From Rusavskia elegans (Eukaryota > Ascomycota > Lecanoromycetes > Teloschistales > Teloschistaceae): a DNA stretch of 31,580 bases. Each line of letters starts with the position of its first letter. Within the stretch, counting starts at the first letter, position 1. Made by a program: the position numbers and the translations under genes. Under the pieces are notes generated by a model, which had not been told where the DNA came from, searched no databases, and was given only the letters and a program-made list of their open reading frames with translations. The stretch spans positions 1 through 31,580 of the forward strand of contig SAUG01000206.1 of NCBI GenBank assembly GCA_011316305.1, in the 5' to 3' direction. Shown piece by piece: positions 21,971 through 31,486 of this stretch.

Positions 21971-22885
21971 TGTTCGATTGTGCCCTAAAAGAAATACCCT
22001 ATATAGGATCTTGTTTATAATCGGTAGTAGCTACCTGAGCTCTTCATGCTAGGAGCAGTGATCTTCAATACTCTGCTGTATTACTTCACCAATGAATCAC
22101 AAATATATCGAACTGGCGAAAGTTAATGGTTTTTCCCAAGCCGATGAATCCAATGGTCTTGGTGGGTGCCCGGTAGTTTCGCTCGATTGGGTAACGCATC
22201 GGTTCTACTTCGCTGTTTGTCAAAAACTAAGCTCAGTTGAGATGCTTCCCGTCTTTTTCTGCTCAAACGCTACGTGCGATCCTCGATTAAAACGCAGATT
22301 CATACTTACACAGGAAGCCCCTTCTCGCACCGATAAGACCGATCTCTCTTATGCTACACAATCGTTCACAACCTCTTGTGAGCCTGAGTATGCAGGCAGA
22401 ATCTGCATATCCTGATGTGGAGTCACGTGCTACTGCCTAATCGGGCTTAGCGCCTTTATTCTTGGCATCTGCCTCGTGTAAAAGATTTTCCACTGGTTTC
22501 TGAATATCATCATCTTCCTACCAAAATGTGACCGCCCTCCACCTGCTCACACCTCTCCTGTCAGGAACTCCCGAACTGAGTACTATTCGATTTTTAAAAT
22601 ACCTTTCATCTCTTCTTTGAATGTAAAAAGTACAGTTTTGAGTGCATATTCGACCTGAACTGTAAGCTGGTCAGATGCGTCCCTCTTCTGCCATACCCAG
22701 ACTTGTCATTTCATGTCACAAATCAGTCATGACAAGAGCCGTATAACAGCCGAGACCTCGGTAAACGATATCGTTGGGACGATTGCGTGGATGTCTCTGT
22801 ATAACTGCTATACTAGGTGAGGGAAATGACTCTTGACCTCTGGTAAGGCCGAGGGGACACACTAGCAGACAAAGGGATAGAGCTC
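21971..22885. other. Intergenic region between Nop9 and 7TM gene
   Basis: A 915-bp gap holds the Nop9 promoter and the 3' flank of the seven-helix gene. The plus-strand frame 22092-22415 has no domain or splice support. A TCACGTG box occurs at about 22422-22428 and a CTATATAG word at about 22001-22008, a few tens of bases ahead of the Nop9 start. Confidence 0.5.
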
Positions 22886-24050
22886 CTATCCATTCACCCA
22901 GCGGAAAGCACACTCAACCGCCACGGGTGCAAAAACTGTAATGCTGGCGATCTGCCCGAATGTCCAATGACTATCGAGATTTTCGTTGCCCGTGCTCCTC
23001 GAAATACCTTCCTGAAACTGCCGCAGTCTTAATATTGTCCAGATCTGACTGATCGCGAAGATGGGAAGGAGTACAAGGAAGAGTATTGTGAGCTTTGGTC
23101 CGATGGAAATTCGATACCTCTGGATCTTGTGGACGAATTTCGAGTCTTTATGTTGTCTGTGCAGGCCGAGCCAGATGACTTTCAATAGCGTGCAGATGGA
23201 GACGAAGAGCGAACCAGCCACGCCGAAGAATTGCATAGCAACAAGCTCGCGATTCGAGATGTCTTCGACATTGGCGGTGCAGACTACCTGGATGTTGTTC
23301 CAGTCGTCATTCGATATGGCTTGACCTTCACCATTACCGATGAGTGAAGGCCCAAAGTAACCTATCATCTTGCTGTAGAATGGATAGAGGGTTAGAAGCC
23401 AACAAATCGAGAACAAACCAAACCTCAGCTTCTGTTTAGAAACCTGCCTAGCCGCTTGTTTGTCGGATACTGGGCCCTGTAGCAGCTGCGGTAGGTAGGC
23501 AACGTACAGCAGCGGAAGCAAAGTGAGTAGTGAAACCGCCCAGGTAATCTTCGCTGTACTGTCACCCATACCGGTGGCGCTGACGCCAAAGTCAAGCCGA
23601 GACAGCATGACTATGCTCGCAATCTGGATGGAGAAGCAGAGGAAGATGGCGCTGTCGTAAAAAGAGCTGCAACCTTGTATGAGGACATCTCTCACTCGCT
23701 CGACACGAGGTATCTGGCGCTCTGCCTCCCCAATATTGCGAGATGATCGAGGTAGAATGAACAATGCCAATGCGAAGAAGAAGCCGAGAACATTCTCGAG
23801 GACGTATCCCAGTATCATCTTTACGTCGGGTTAGCCGTCATGCTGATCATCATAGTATTGGAAGTGCATCTACCCCAATTCCAGATATATCTGGGTTCCC
23901 GGACCCCCACAGGGCGTTGCAGACTTCAGTCTGACAGTCGCTGACCAAGGAAATGTTATTGCCTGTAATTCTTCGGACATCGGCAACGTAGCTGCTGAAG
24001 TCTGTCCTCGAAGCGAGGTCTGAACACGAGACTAGAGTGGTATTCGCCAT
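22886..24050 (-). CDS. Seven-transmembrane protein, uncharacterised
   Basis: Two exons: 24050-23874 and 23818-22886, with a 55-bp intron (donor GTAGAT, branch GGCTAACC, acceptor AAAG), phase 0, giving 369 residues. I chose ATG 24050 (context GAGATGG) over the in-frame ATG at 24089 because the latter lies inside a repeat copy and has a poor context. The N-terminal 55 residues are outside-type: Asn-glycosylation sites (NTT, NNIS) and cysteines (SCSD, DCQTEVC) precede a striking ALWGSGNPDISGIG motif at the first helix. Seven hydrophobic segments follow at about 60-83, 110-131, 150-172, 190-214, 240-268, 288-315 and 344-365, with a basic loop after helix 5 (HRQHKDSKFVHKIQRYR) and almost no C-terminal tail. 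A receptor-like topology is inferred; I do not recognise a named GPCR class. It is divergent from the Ser/Thr-rich membrane gene. Confidence 0.8.
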
Positions 24051-24455
24051 CTCTGTTTGTGTATCTCGTGTATCAGCAGGGTATCTCATTTGGCTGGCAG
24101 TCGAGGTATCGGATGCCCAACCCGGAAGCCAAGATTTTGTCTTCGAGCCTCAGTCTAAGAGTTCCTTTCGTATGTTGGCTACATACTACAATGCAGAGAC
24201 GGCAGCGCCTTGTGGGGGCTGAACGCCTTGTACAACCATACCAAGCCGCACAGCCTCCAGAAGTACATATGGCGTTGTTCAAGAGCACTCTCGATGATTA
24301 CGCCCGACTGATAAAGCCTTGCGCAAACCTGCTTGACAACCTATGACATTCACTCCATCCAATGCCGATGAAGTTGATTTAACGCAATAAGTACAGCAGC
24401 ATTCATCGTTCTTGTCAATCTTTCAGTCCGAAACCGACACAGAACTCTGATTTTC
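24051..24455. promoter_or_regulatory. Shared promoter of two divergent membrane-protein genes
   Basis: A 405-bp region separates starts 24050 (minus) and 24456 (plus). It contains a copy of the local hairpin-prone repeat at 24083-24135. No open frame in it is convincing. Confidence 0.5.
24083..24135 (+). repeat. Repeat copy A (between divergent membrane genes)
   Basis: The core TTTGGCTGGCAGTCGAG, then TATCGGA and GCCC, matches the minus strand of copy C at 28 of 30 positions. TTGGCT (24090-24095) and AGCCAA (24127-24132) can pair as a short stem. It is inverted relative to copies B, C and D. Confidence 0.7.
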
Positions 24456-25007
24456 ATGATGAGCTCAATAGATGATGAAAGCACTGTAGACTCTTCGATC
24501 ATCGGGTCGTTGGGATCGGCCATCGTGTCGTTGATATCCGCCAACGACACAGCTGCAGCACCGTCCGCAACTTTCTTCACACGGACAAGTGGCGACTACC
24601 AGACCACCAGTACCGGGCAGAGTAGTAGCGAGGAACAGACCGTTAGTGCGAGTCTCGCACCAACCGGCGCAACTGGCTCAGAAACGTCATCGGGTTCATC
24701 AGAAACAGTATCGACAGGTAAAGCCCCTATCTGAGCGAGGCGTGAAAAGAAAAGCACTGAACACAACCCAGGCTTTCCGATCGGTGCCAAGATTGGTACT
24801 CCTCTGGCAATTGCAGCAATTCTAGCAATCTTCATCTGGTGGTGAGTTATTACCCTTCCTGAGCTCTTCATCAGACGAAGGGCACTAATGTTAGAAAACC
24901 CCAGGCGATGGCCGAAACGGTGGAGAAAGATGCACCACAAGCGACCCAACTTTGCCGGTTCTGCACAAGACTCAAAGAGTACTGTGGTCGAAGGAAAAGA
25001 AAAGTGA
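24456..25007 (+). CDS. Ser/Thr-rich single-pass membrane protein (sensor-like)
   Basis: Three exons: 24456-24717, 24772-24841, 24905-25007, with introns of 54 and 63 bp (branch words CACTGAAC and CACTAATG), all in phase, giving 144 residues. The acceptor CCCCAG at 24904 is chosen because the nearer TTAG acceptor would create a stop. Residues 1-88 are Ser/Thr-rich and acidic (for example STGQSSSEEQ, GSSETVSTG), probably O-glycosylated. Residues about 95-111 form one membrane helix (IGTPLAIAAILAIFIWW), followed by a strongly basic inner anchor (RWPKRWRKMHHKRP) and a short polar tail. There is no N-terminal signal peptide, so an N-out, C-in topology set by the basic flank is inferred. The layout resembles fungal Mid2/Wsc-like cell-wall sensors, without enough sequence to prove it. 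It is divergent from the seven-helix gene. Confidence 0.65.
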
Positions 25008-25584
25008 CATGGAGAAACGAAGAAATCTTGCGTTGCAATCAGATAGCACTCGCACTCCTAGACTCGACAAGCGAATACACACTCGGCCAACCACCCACCG
25101 ATACAGGCTCCACTTCGGACATTACAGATGACAAGTTTGGAGGACACTTGAAAGGAAGCACACTACACTTACAAATCGGACACCGCCAAGAGAAAAACGG
25201 TGGAGACCTGGCGATTTACTTCGTGGTGTCTATGACTGGCGGGATGGGCATTGACTGCTGGCCAAATCGGAGACCCCCATGGGATAGAGGCAAGCTCGCT
25301 TCAAGCAAGCCTGGGTAAGCCTCTAAGTGATTGATCCAGTGAGGTTCGATTTTCGGCTTCAAGCATAGGCAGAGGATCACGACAGATTGCATAAGATTGC
25401 ATGATGGATAGAAACCTGACTCACCAGGTCACCAGATCAGTAAGCCCAACTATTCTTACCGAGTCTAGGTACATTCGTCCCAACGCTTCTTTTGTCGCAT
25501 AATGATGCCTAATAGAGCAGAAGCGATTGGAAAGCTTACTAATCATCGAACCCTGCAGGTGTGATTTTCACGTCGCAGCCTCGC
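25008..25584. other. Convergent 3' flank region with repeat copy B
   Basis: A 577-bp stretch between the stop of the plus-strand Ser/Thr-rich gene and the stop of the minus-strand epimerase gene. It contains repeat copy B. An open frame running through 24908-25318 overlaps the last exon of the membrane gene and is not supported. Confidence 0.5.
25236..25287 (-). repeat. Repeat copy B (downstream of epimerase stop)
   Basis: Aligned with copy C on the plus strand, it shares CTGGCGGG, GGGC, then GACTGC, GGCCAAATCGGAGACCCC (C: AGCCAAACCGGAGACCCC) and GGATAG, with two small internal deletions. It lies about 300 bases past the epimerase stop, in the same orientation as copies C and D. Confidence 0.65.
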
Positions 25585-26767
25585 TCAATCCTTCCACGCT
25601 CGATACACACTCCTAGCTCCCCACAACTGGCCTCTCCGAATCTTACACATCCCTCTCCACTCTTCTCGACCCGCACAGTCGACATACCTGCTTGGCTCAA
25701 TGGCGATCCCTGACCGCTTGCCCCGAGATGGGATCTTGACTCCCTTGTCTGTTTCAGCTTCGGGAATGTACAGTCCATCGCCGGTATAGAATTGAAAGGC
25801 TGGCTCTGTGCTCTGTATCTCTAGGTGTAGCCCTGTACTTGGGTGTGAGATCGTAGCAAGGGTCTTTAGCGGAAGGGAGCGCGTATCAAGGGGGCAAGAG
25901 GCTGGAGCTGCCCGGTCCATGACGAAGCAGTCATCAATGGCCGGTTCTGTGGCTCCAAGGTTGAAAGCCTCACCGGCTGGCGGGATCGCCGGAAAGACGG
26001 AGATCTGGCCTGTCGGGATCTGGTTCGCATCAAGCTCGAGATACTCATTCGTACCGAGAGTAACAACCGTGCCTTCTGTAGTCGGAGCTCCTGGATTGAC
26101 GTGAAAGTAGCTGTGACCGAGGAAAACCCGTTAGCTGAAATCGAATATGATTCTCGCTTCGGCTGGCGGGGAGGGCGTCCGATAGCTCGACTGCCAGCCA
26201 AACCGGAGACCCCACCAGTGCATTGGATAGACTGGTGCTCGTGCCGAGTGAGATTGTGGCGCACCTGTGGTTCGTTGCTCCAACGACTGTTTCGTCACAT
26301 TCGTCTCCAATGAGCTCAATCTGATACTCTATGTCCAATACTGTCTTGCCGTCTTCTATGCCTGCTGTGTACCAGACGAAACACTCGACCGTTCCAGGAT
26401 AGTTCTCTTCGCCGTCGTTGCTGACATATCGGAATTGAACTCCTTCTTTACCGTAATGGTTTACTGGCTTCGGTCCCTGGAAATCTTTTCTTCCCCATCC
26501 TTGTGAGCCGCCGTGCAAAGAATTGTGATTGCCACCATCGTTGATGGCGAGCTTATAGCTTCGGCCATTGAGATTGTTCAGCTCGGCTCCCTTCACTCTG
26601 TTGGTGGTTCGTCCGATTGTTTCACCTAAGTAGGCCTCGTTATGAGTTTGATAGAATCTGGCCTCTGGAAAGCTCTGGACAATGTTGTGACCAGCGACCT
26701 TGAACTCTTGGATAATGGCCCCTTGAGAGAGGAAGGTGAAGGCAGAGTCAGGATCGGTAGCGGACAT
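25585..26767 (-). CDS. Aldose 1-epimerase (mutarotase)
   Basis: Two exons: 26767-26265 and 26110-25585, with a 154-bp intron (donor GTGCGC, acceptor TCACAG), phase 2, giving 342 residues, the usual family length. The join restores TNHSYF, a family signature. The enzyme interconverts alpha and beta anomers of aldoses such as glucose and galactose. Catalytic and binding residues are visible: His85 in NSLHGG, His167 in TNHSYF, Glu306 in GIAIEPSRYVD, and the early TNR motif (NRVKG). No signal peptide, so cytosolic. The intron is more than twice the typical length here and carries repeat copy C; copies D and B flank the gene. The neighbouring Zn2Cys6 gene is on the same strand upstream. Confidence 0.92.
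26163..26230 (-). repeat. Repeat copy C (inside epimerase intron)
   Basis: The best-formed copy, within intron 26264-26111. TTCGGCTGGC (26158-26167) and GCCAGCCAAA (26193-26202) can form a 10-bp stem with one G-U-type pair and a 25-base loop. The loop and flanks match copies A and B. Confidence 0.7.
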
Positions 26768-27366
26768 CGTTCAATGTGGTAAAGAGTGAGAGTTATGCTG
26801 AAGAGTGGGGGTCTCTTGGCTCAGGGTTCGACTGCCAGGATATCTTCTTTGGCTTCCAACCAGGAAATCGGGTAGTGGGGTCTTCGAGGTTTGGAACGGA
26901 AAGCCTGCCGATGATGGCGTCACCGTTCCCATAGTCAGCTGTACCACCGTGGCTCGCGGGGAAAAGGCCGAGAATGCGGAGAACGTGACAGCCGCGCACC
27001 GTGAGAAAGAGAGAAAACACGGTATACATGCTCCAGGATTGCCTTTGTCCAGTCATCGAATCATTTGTACCCTCGTGACCTTTTCTTTAGAAAATCTTGA
27101 ACGCCGCGACCCCTTTTCGAAATGAGAGCAGGTGTACCAGGATAAATCCTGACGGAAAGCCTCGACCAAGGGACTCTCCAGAAAAAGAGAAATGCGGGTC
27201 GAGCTTGAGGGATCAAAGTCCATGATTCACATGCGCCCATCTCAGATTCACTAATGCTTTCGATGGGGGCATGCCTTATACCTACCTACTGTATCACAAA
27301 CACGGAATCTCACAAAGATAGCTCCTGTAGCGCTGTGTCCAGATGCGACCTCTTCCCAGTCATGAC
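26768..27366. other. Epimerase promoter and 3' flank of Zn2Cys6 gene
   Basis: A 599-bp gap between two minus-strand genes. It holds repeat copy D close to the epimerase start. The minus-strand frame 26793-27056 shows no domain. Confidence 0.5.
26807..26842 (-). repeat. Repeat copy D (epimerase 5' leader)
   Basis: On the plus strand it reads CTTGGCT, then GGGTTCGACTGCCAG. The reverse complement of copy A has the same two blocks separated by a 14-base stretch missing here. It starts about 40 bases before the epimerase ATG and has the same orientation as copies B and C. Weaker than the other copies. Confidence 0.5.
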
Positions 27367-28344
27367 TCACGGTGGACCATGAGGCTGGTAGTCGTAATAA
27401 TAATTCCCATATCCATTCCCGTAATCACCATAATCGGTCAGGTTATGGGGAACGTAAAACTCATCTGACGTCGGGGTGAGGTCAGGCTCTCCAGATGGGA
27501 TGTATGTGCTGCCCACAGGCGGATCGTAGAGATAGGTTTGTTCAGGAACCCATGCTGACGGCGCTTGCTGTTCCGTCACTCGCCCAAATGGCACCGATTC
27601 TGGATTGGTGTAAGATGTGGTGGAGGGATCCCGGGGCGTGTTGGGAAAAATGTTCATCGGCCGGACCGGATGAACCTGCCCCACAGGAAATTCCTGGGGG
27701 ATGAATTCTTCCGGTGATGTGGATGTTCCGCGTGATGTGTATGTCCCAAGTGACGGGGTGTTGGAATCGAAAGTCCCGCGCTCGCTAGAGGTCCGGTCAG
27801 GAGATTGTTTCCGCTGCCGTTTCCGTGCGTTTCCCTCCTTCTCTCGTATCACCTGGGGGTTCTCCTCGAACCGTTCGAGTTGAGCACCAAGTCCCTCGAG
27901 TATATCGTTTATAGGCGGACGTCCACCTGGCGCCTGTTCCAGGGCAGGACCCTCCCAGACTCCGGCGTCTAACATGAGCTGATACGAGTTTTCGAGTGCG
28001 TGTCTTAGTTGTCTGTTCTGGTTCTCCAGGAATTCTGGGTAGCTGCTTCAGAGTTAGGACAGTATGACCACGAAGAAGAGCAAGTACCAACCCTTTCGGA
28101 TGTATCTTGTCCTTGTCGATCTTGGGTTTTTCAAAATTGCATGGTTGATCGTCTTGCTTGCAACGACCGCAAGGCCTAGATAAATCGCACTGGAGCGAAC
28201 AAGGTCTCAGCAAGAAGTATGTATTCGGTGTAGATGGTGATATACTTTGGATTTCTTCATCCGGCACCGATCACATGCTTTTGAAACCCTTTGCCGGGGA
28301 CTGATCTCGCTGTCGGTCCGTGGAGTGACGGGCTGAGGGGCCAT
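27367..28344 (-). CDS. Zn2Cys6 (fungal zinc cluster) transcription factor, short
   Basis: Three exons: 28344-28246, 28189-28092, 28042-27367, with introns of 56 and 49 bp, all in phase, giving 290 residues. The first join completes the binuclear cluster: Cys24, 27, 34, 40, 43 and 50 (spacing 2-6-5-2-6), reading KACDRCRMKKSK then CDLSRPCGRCKQDDQPC. This is a DNA-binding domain that usually recognises CGG half-sites. A short linker (KPKIDKDKIHPKG) leads to a helical, probably coiled-coil dimerisation segment (YPEFLENQNRQLRHALENSY). The middle is basic then Ser/Thr/Pro-rich, and the last 25 residues are Tyr/Gly/Asn-rich (DYGDYGNGYGNYYYDY). No fungal middle-homology domain is seen, so it is short for the class. 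Target genes unknown. Confidence 0.88.
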
Positions 28345-31300
28345 TGTTGCTTTCCAGGGTTATGGATGCTTGGTGCTATGACAGGCCTCTAGCTAGCCTT
28401 GGTGGATGAGACCAATCGTAGTTGAGGGCGTGACGACGGGTGTAGGAGTACCCGATGTCAGGATGAGACAAAGATGGAAGGAACATTGGGAGGTCGTTGA
28501 AAGGGAAGCTGGGCTGGATGGAAGAAAGTACCAAGGACAATCGGGATGCTGACAATGATATAGGACGAGCACAGTTTAATAGAGTCAGCAGCATGCATGC
28601 GATAACCGACCAGGGGGAGCCATCAGAGCTCATTCGCTCCATAGTGAGAAAGATAAGTATGGGGTGAGATCCAGGCTAAAGCTCAGCTTCCTCATTGCAC
28701 AAATGGATGAAGGCGGCCGAGAAGGCGCAGCCTTGCTGCGTGTACTAGGTGATGGTGTTTGTTTGGGTGAGGGTATTCTTTCCTTGCTGGACCCATCATC
28801 TACCCTGGTAGGCAGCCAGGACGTGCCGGGGACGAACCATTGATACTCTTGGCAGGTCCCGGAAAAAGCTTGGGCCGGTGCATCTGTCGTCCGCATCAGA
28901 TCGAACAGGTATTCAATGAGGAGGGCGGTTCGACGTTGGCGGAGGATCGAATGGCGTAGGAGGGAGGGATGAGGCTTCTGTCAAAGTCAACCTCATGCAT
29001 GTACGTACAGCACGGAAGAACGGACGGTTTGTGGGCCGAGTAAGAACCTTAGCTCATACTACCTTAGTAGGTCATAGCGCCGTATTGGATAAATTACCGA
29101 AACGCGTACCACCTACCTACCTTAGAGTCCCACTGGTCCTTTCGGTAACCGAAAAGCCTCCACCGCTCAAGAAACTCTCCGCAATCACTATTAAGCACGA
29201 AAAGGTGGAGCTGGCTGCCTGCGAGCTTTGCCTGTCTTCGTTGTGGTCCATACACTTGGTTTCTCTTGTTGAGCACTACCAGAATACCTACCTACCTGAT
29301 CTTTGAGGCAAACCACAACAGAAACATTACCGAAACGCATACAGAGTACCTTAGTCCAAAGGGGTCATTGGTGACTCGGAACACGAATGCCGATGGGAAA
29401 GGAGGATGACTCTTGCTGCAGCAAAGGGTTTCCCTGATCCTACCAACCCACCACTCCTGACCGCTCTTTCGCCTTTCATCTTTCCCCTTTTGCCGTCTGA
29501 TGTCGTGTCACCTCGGCGCCACCACCACTTCGAGTCATGTGCGAACGCGTACATGTATTTACCCCCACGACTTCGTCTCGCTCCCGCCAGGTACAGCGTC
29601 TCCCGACCGTGGGGTACATCTCTCAATACGATTGTTTACCTGCCACACGCAACATTGGGACTAACAAGCTTTTTCGGTGACATGTTTCAAGGAGCTTTGC
29701 TCTGAATGGTAATGTCCTCATCACGGGTGCGCCTCGACCAGGGAAAATCTCCCTTCCTCCTAATGAAACCAGGGCAGGCTTGAGAAGATCTTGTGGAATT
29801 GACTACCTGGTTAGATCTTGCCGTGTGCCAGTACACATCTACGGTTGTATAACATCTTATATATCGATATAGGTAGCTATGCTACCCAGCTACCACCAAA
29901 CTCTGGCGAAGAAGCTGCAGACCTCCCGAACCTCCAAAAGCTCTTGTATCACCCGCTATTGTGCGGGCACCATGAGCCGTCCTTTCGAAACGGCCTACGT
30001 CTCTGAGCTGTCGGCATTAGGGCTGTCATTTGGGTATCGAGATCGAGGTCGGACCGCTAAAACTTGAAATAACGCAATATCCTCGCCAACACGACCGAGA
30101 ATCCTAACCTGTGGGTGATTTGAATCCTTTGAAGTCACAAGAGCAAATGGTTGCACTTCCGGTATGAAAACTCGGGATTTCCCTTCTCCTCATTGATCTG
30201 TCCAGCCATCCACAGCTGGGGGCCATAGCTCACCATGTGGGTCATCTCTTTTCCGTGTGAGCGCTGTAAAACATAGCTTCTTGAGCTTTCTCGTGCTTAA
30301 GCGCCTTTGGATTCACTGTCCTTGTGAAACCACACCAAAGTAAGTCTTTCTAAGCAATTCATTGGCTTGTTCGTTTGTTTGGGAATGTGGCATATCCAAG
30401 CTTGTCGATCAAAGTCCTTATCACAGAAAGCCACAATCCTTCCAGAAACCCAAATACTTTTCTAATGGGGGCTATTTCTTTTCCACCAAGAGGACTTGAA
30501 ATAGCTCCATCCATAGCTTGGACCTCCACGAACAGTATGTCCACCATGTGTGGTTGCCGCTACTGCTGCGCGAGGGATCAGAACACGCGGCGATCAGAGG
30601 ATCTATTGCGCTTGGCTGACTTGGTCATTGCGTCAGCCATTTGGAATCAACTCTTGTGCAAATGACCACAGTCTAAACCCCCACAGTAGACCAGCGACCA
30701 CACCACCGCAAAGACCGCCGTGCCGCAAGCTGAAACCCTTCCGTGTATGTGACATCTCATGGCTCGCACGTGGCAGACAGGGCGCAGTTTCGCTGATCCT
30801 TTCCCTTTGGCCAACCCTTGGACGACAGTCCAAGACCTCGACGCTGCTTACGATCCAGTGCTTCCCTAAAGTGAGTCAGTGACAAAAGGTTCCAGCTGGG
30901 CCTTCCTTAGCCATCTTGTTAAATGGTCTGTCAGCTTTTAGACATTACATCATCATGGAATGCCTGACGATGAATGCTAGACCGGTGAGGAGTAGTCAAT
31001 GCTGACGGAGCTTTTCCCGAGTCTCTTTGTTGCTCTACGGTGTATAAGGTTCATGTTCGAGAACACTCTTCGGCGCCGGGTGCACAACATCACCGATGAT
31101 CACTCATCAAAATTCGGACTTAGCGAACGGCCATAACATGTACGTCTGCGATTTTCCGATTTTCCGAAATTCCGTCCCGTTCAAAGTCTGCTTTTCCTCC
31201 CTCGGGTTGAGCAGATATGGATGTCATGATCCCATTATAGAAGCTCGTTCATATATGACGTTTAGCTGGCTGACGGAAGTCCTTGTTTCGGCAAGTCTTA

Positions 31301-31486
31301 CCTGCTAACGCTTGTCATCTACCCACCAGGTATGCTACGAAGGGATCCTTTGTCGAGCTGACTTTGTCGAACAAGGTACCTTCAGAAGCTTGGACTTGTC
31401 CTTGCTCTGCATAGTCTATTTCGTTTACTCTGTGCATTCGGAAACGAGTAGACGCAATGACACAATGGCCATCGATCCTTCCAACC
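28345..31486. other. Gene-poor region, about 3.1 kb
   Basis: No supportable gene. Open frames on both strands are under 110 residues, overlap one another and show no motif or splice continuity. The left part should be the promoter of the Zn2Cys6 gene. A repeat-rich patch with CCTACCTTAG words, a direct repeat and a palindrome lies at 29040-29360. I see no tRNA or obvious transposase, though a decayed element cannot be ruled out. Confidence 0.5.
29040..29360. repeat. Patch of short repeats and a palindrome
   Basis: ATTACCGAAACGC occurs twice in direct orientation (29093-29105 and 29326-29338), each followed by a TACCTTAG word. TTTCGGT-A-ACCGAAA (29140-29154) is a perfect palindrome around one base and contains the inverse of the same TTACCGAAA-type word. 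ACCTACCT/CCTTAG words recur at about 29048, 29068, 29110 and 29287. It could be a decayed miniature element or a microsatellite-derived patch. Confidence 0.45.

Noticed and set aside
22092..22415. 107-codon plus-strand frame
   Set aside because: No recognisable motif, signal or splice continuity, and it lies across the Nop9 promoter.
24051..24089. Earlier ATG (24089) for the 7TM protein
   Set aside because: It lies inside repeat copy A and has a poor start context; the ATG at 24050 has G at +4 and a purine at -3.
24908..25318. 136-codon plus-strand frame after the Ser/Thr-rich membrane gene
   Set aside because: It has no domain. Splicing to it from the membrane exon gives a stop, while the CCCCAG acceptor gives a basic juxtamembrane tail in another frame that ends at 25007.
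26807..26842. tRNA-derived SINE origin for the repeats (a GGTTCGACTGCC word resembles a B box)
   Set aside because: The word does not fit the B-box consensus fully, no matching A box lies at the right distance, and no cloverleaf can be drawn.
30359..30547. 62-codon minus-strand frame suspected to be a transposase or reverse-transcriptase relic
   Set aside because: No catalytic motif or flanking repeats could be seen; similarity was only impressionistic.
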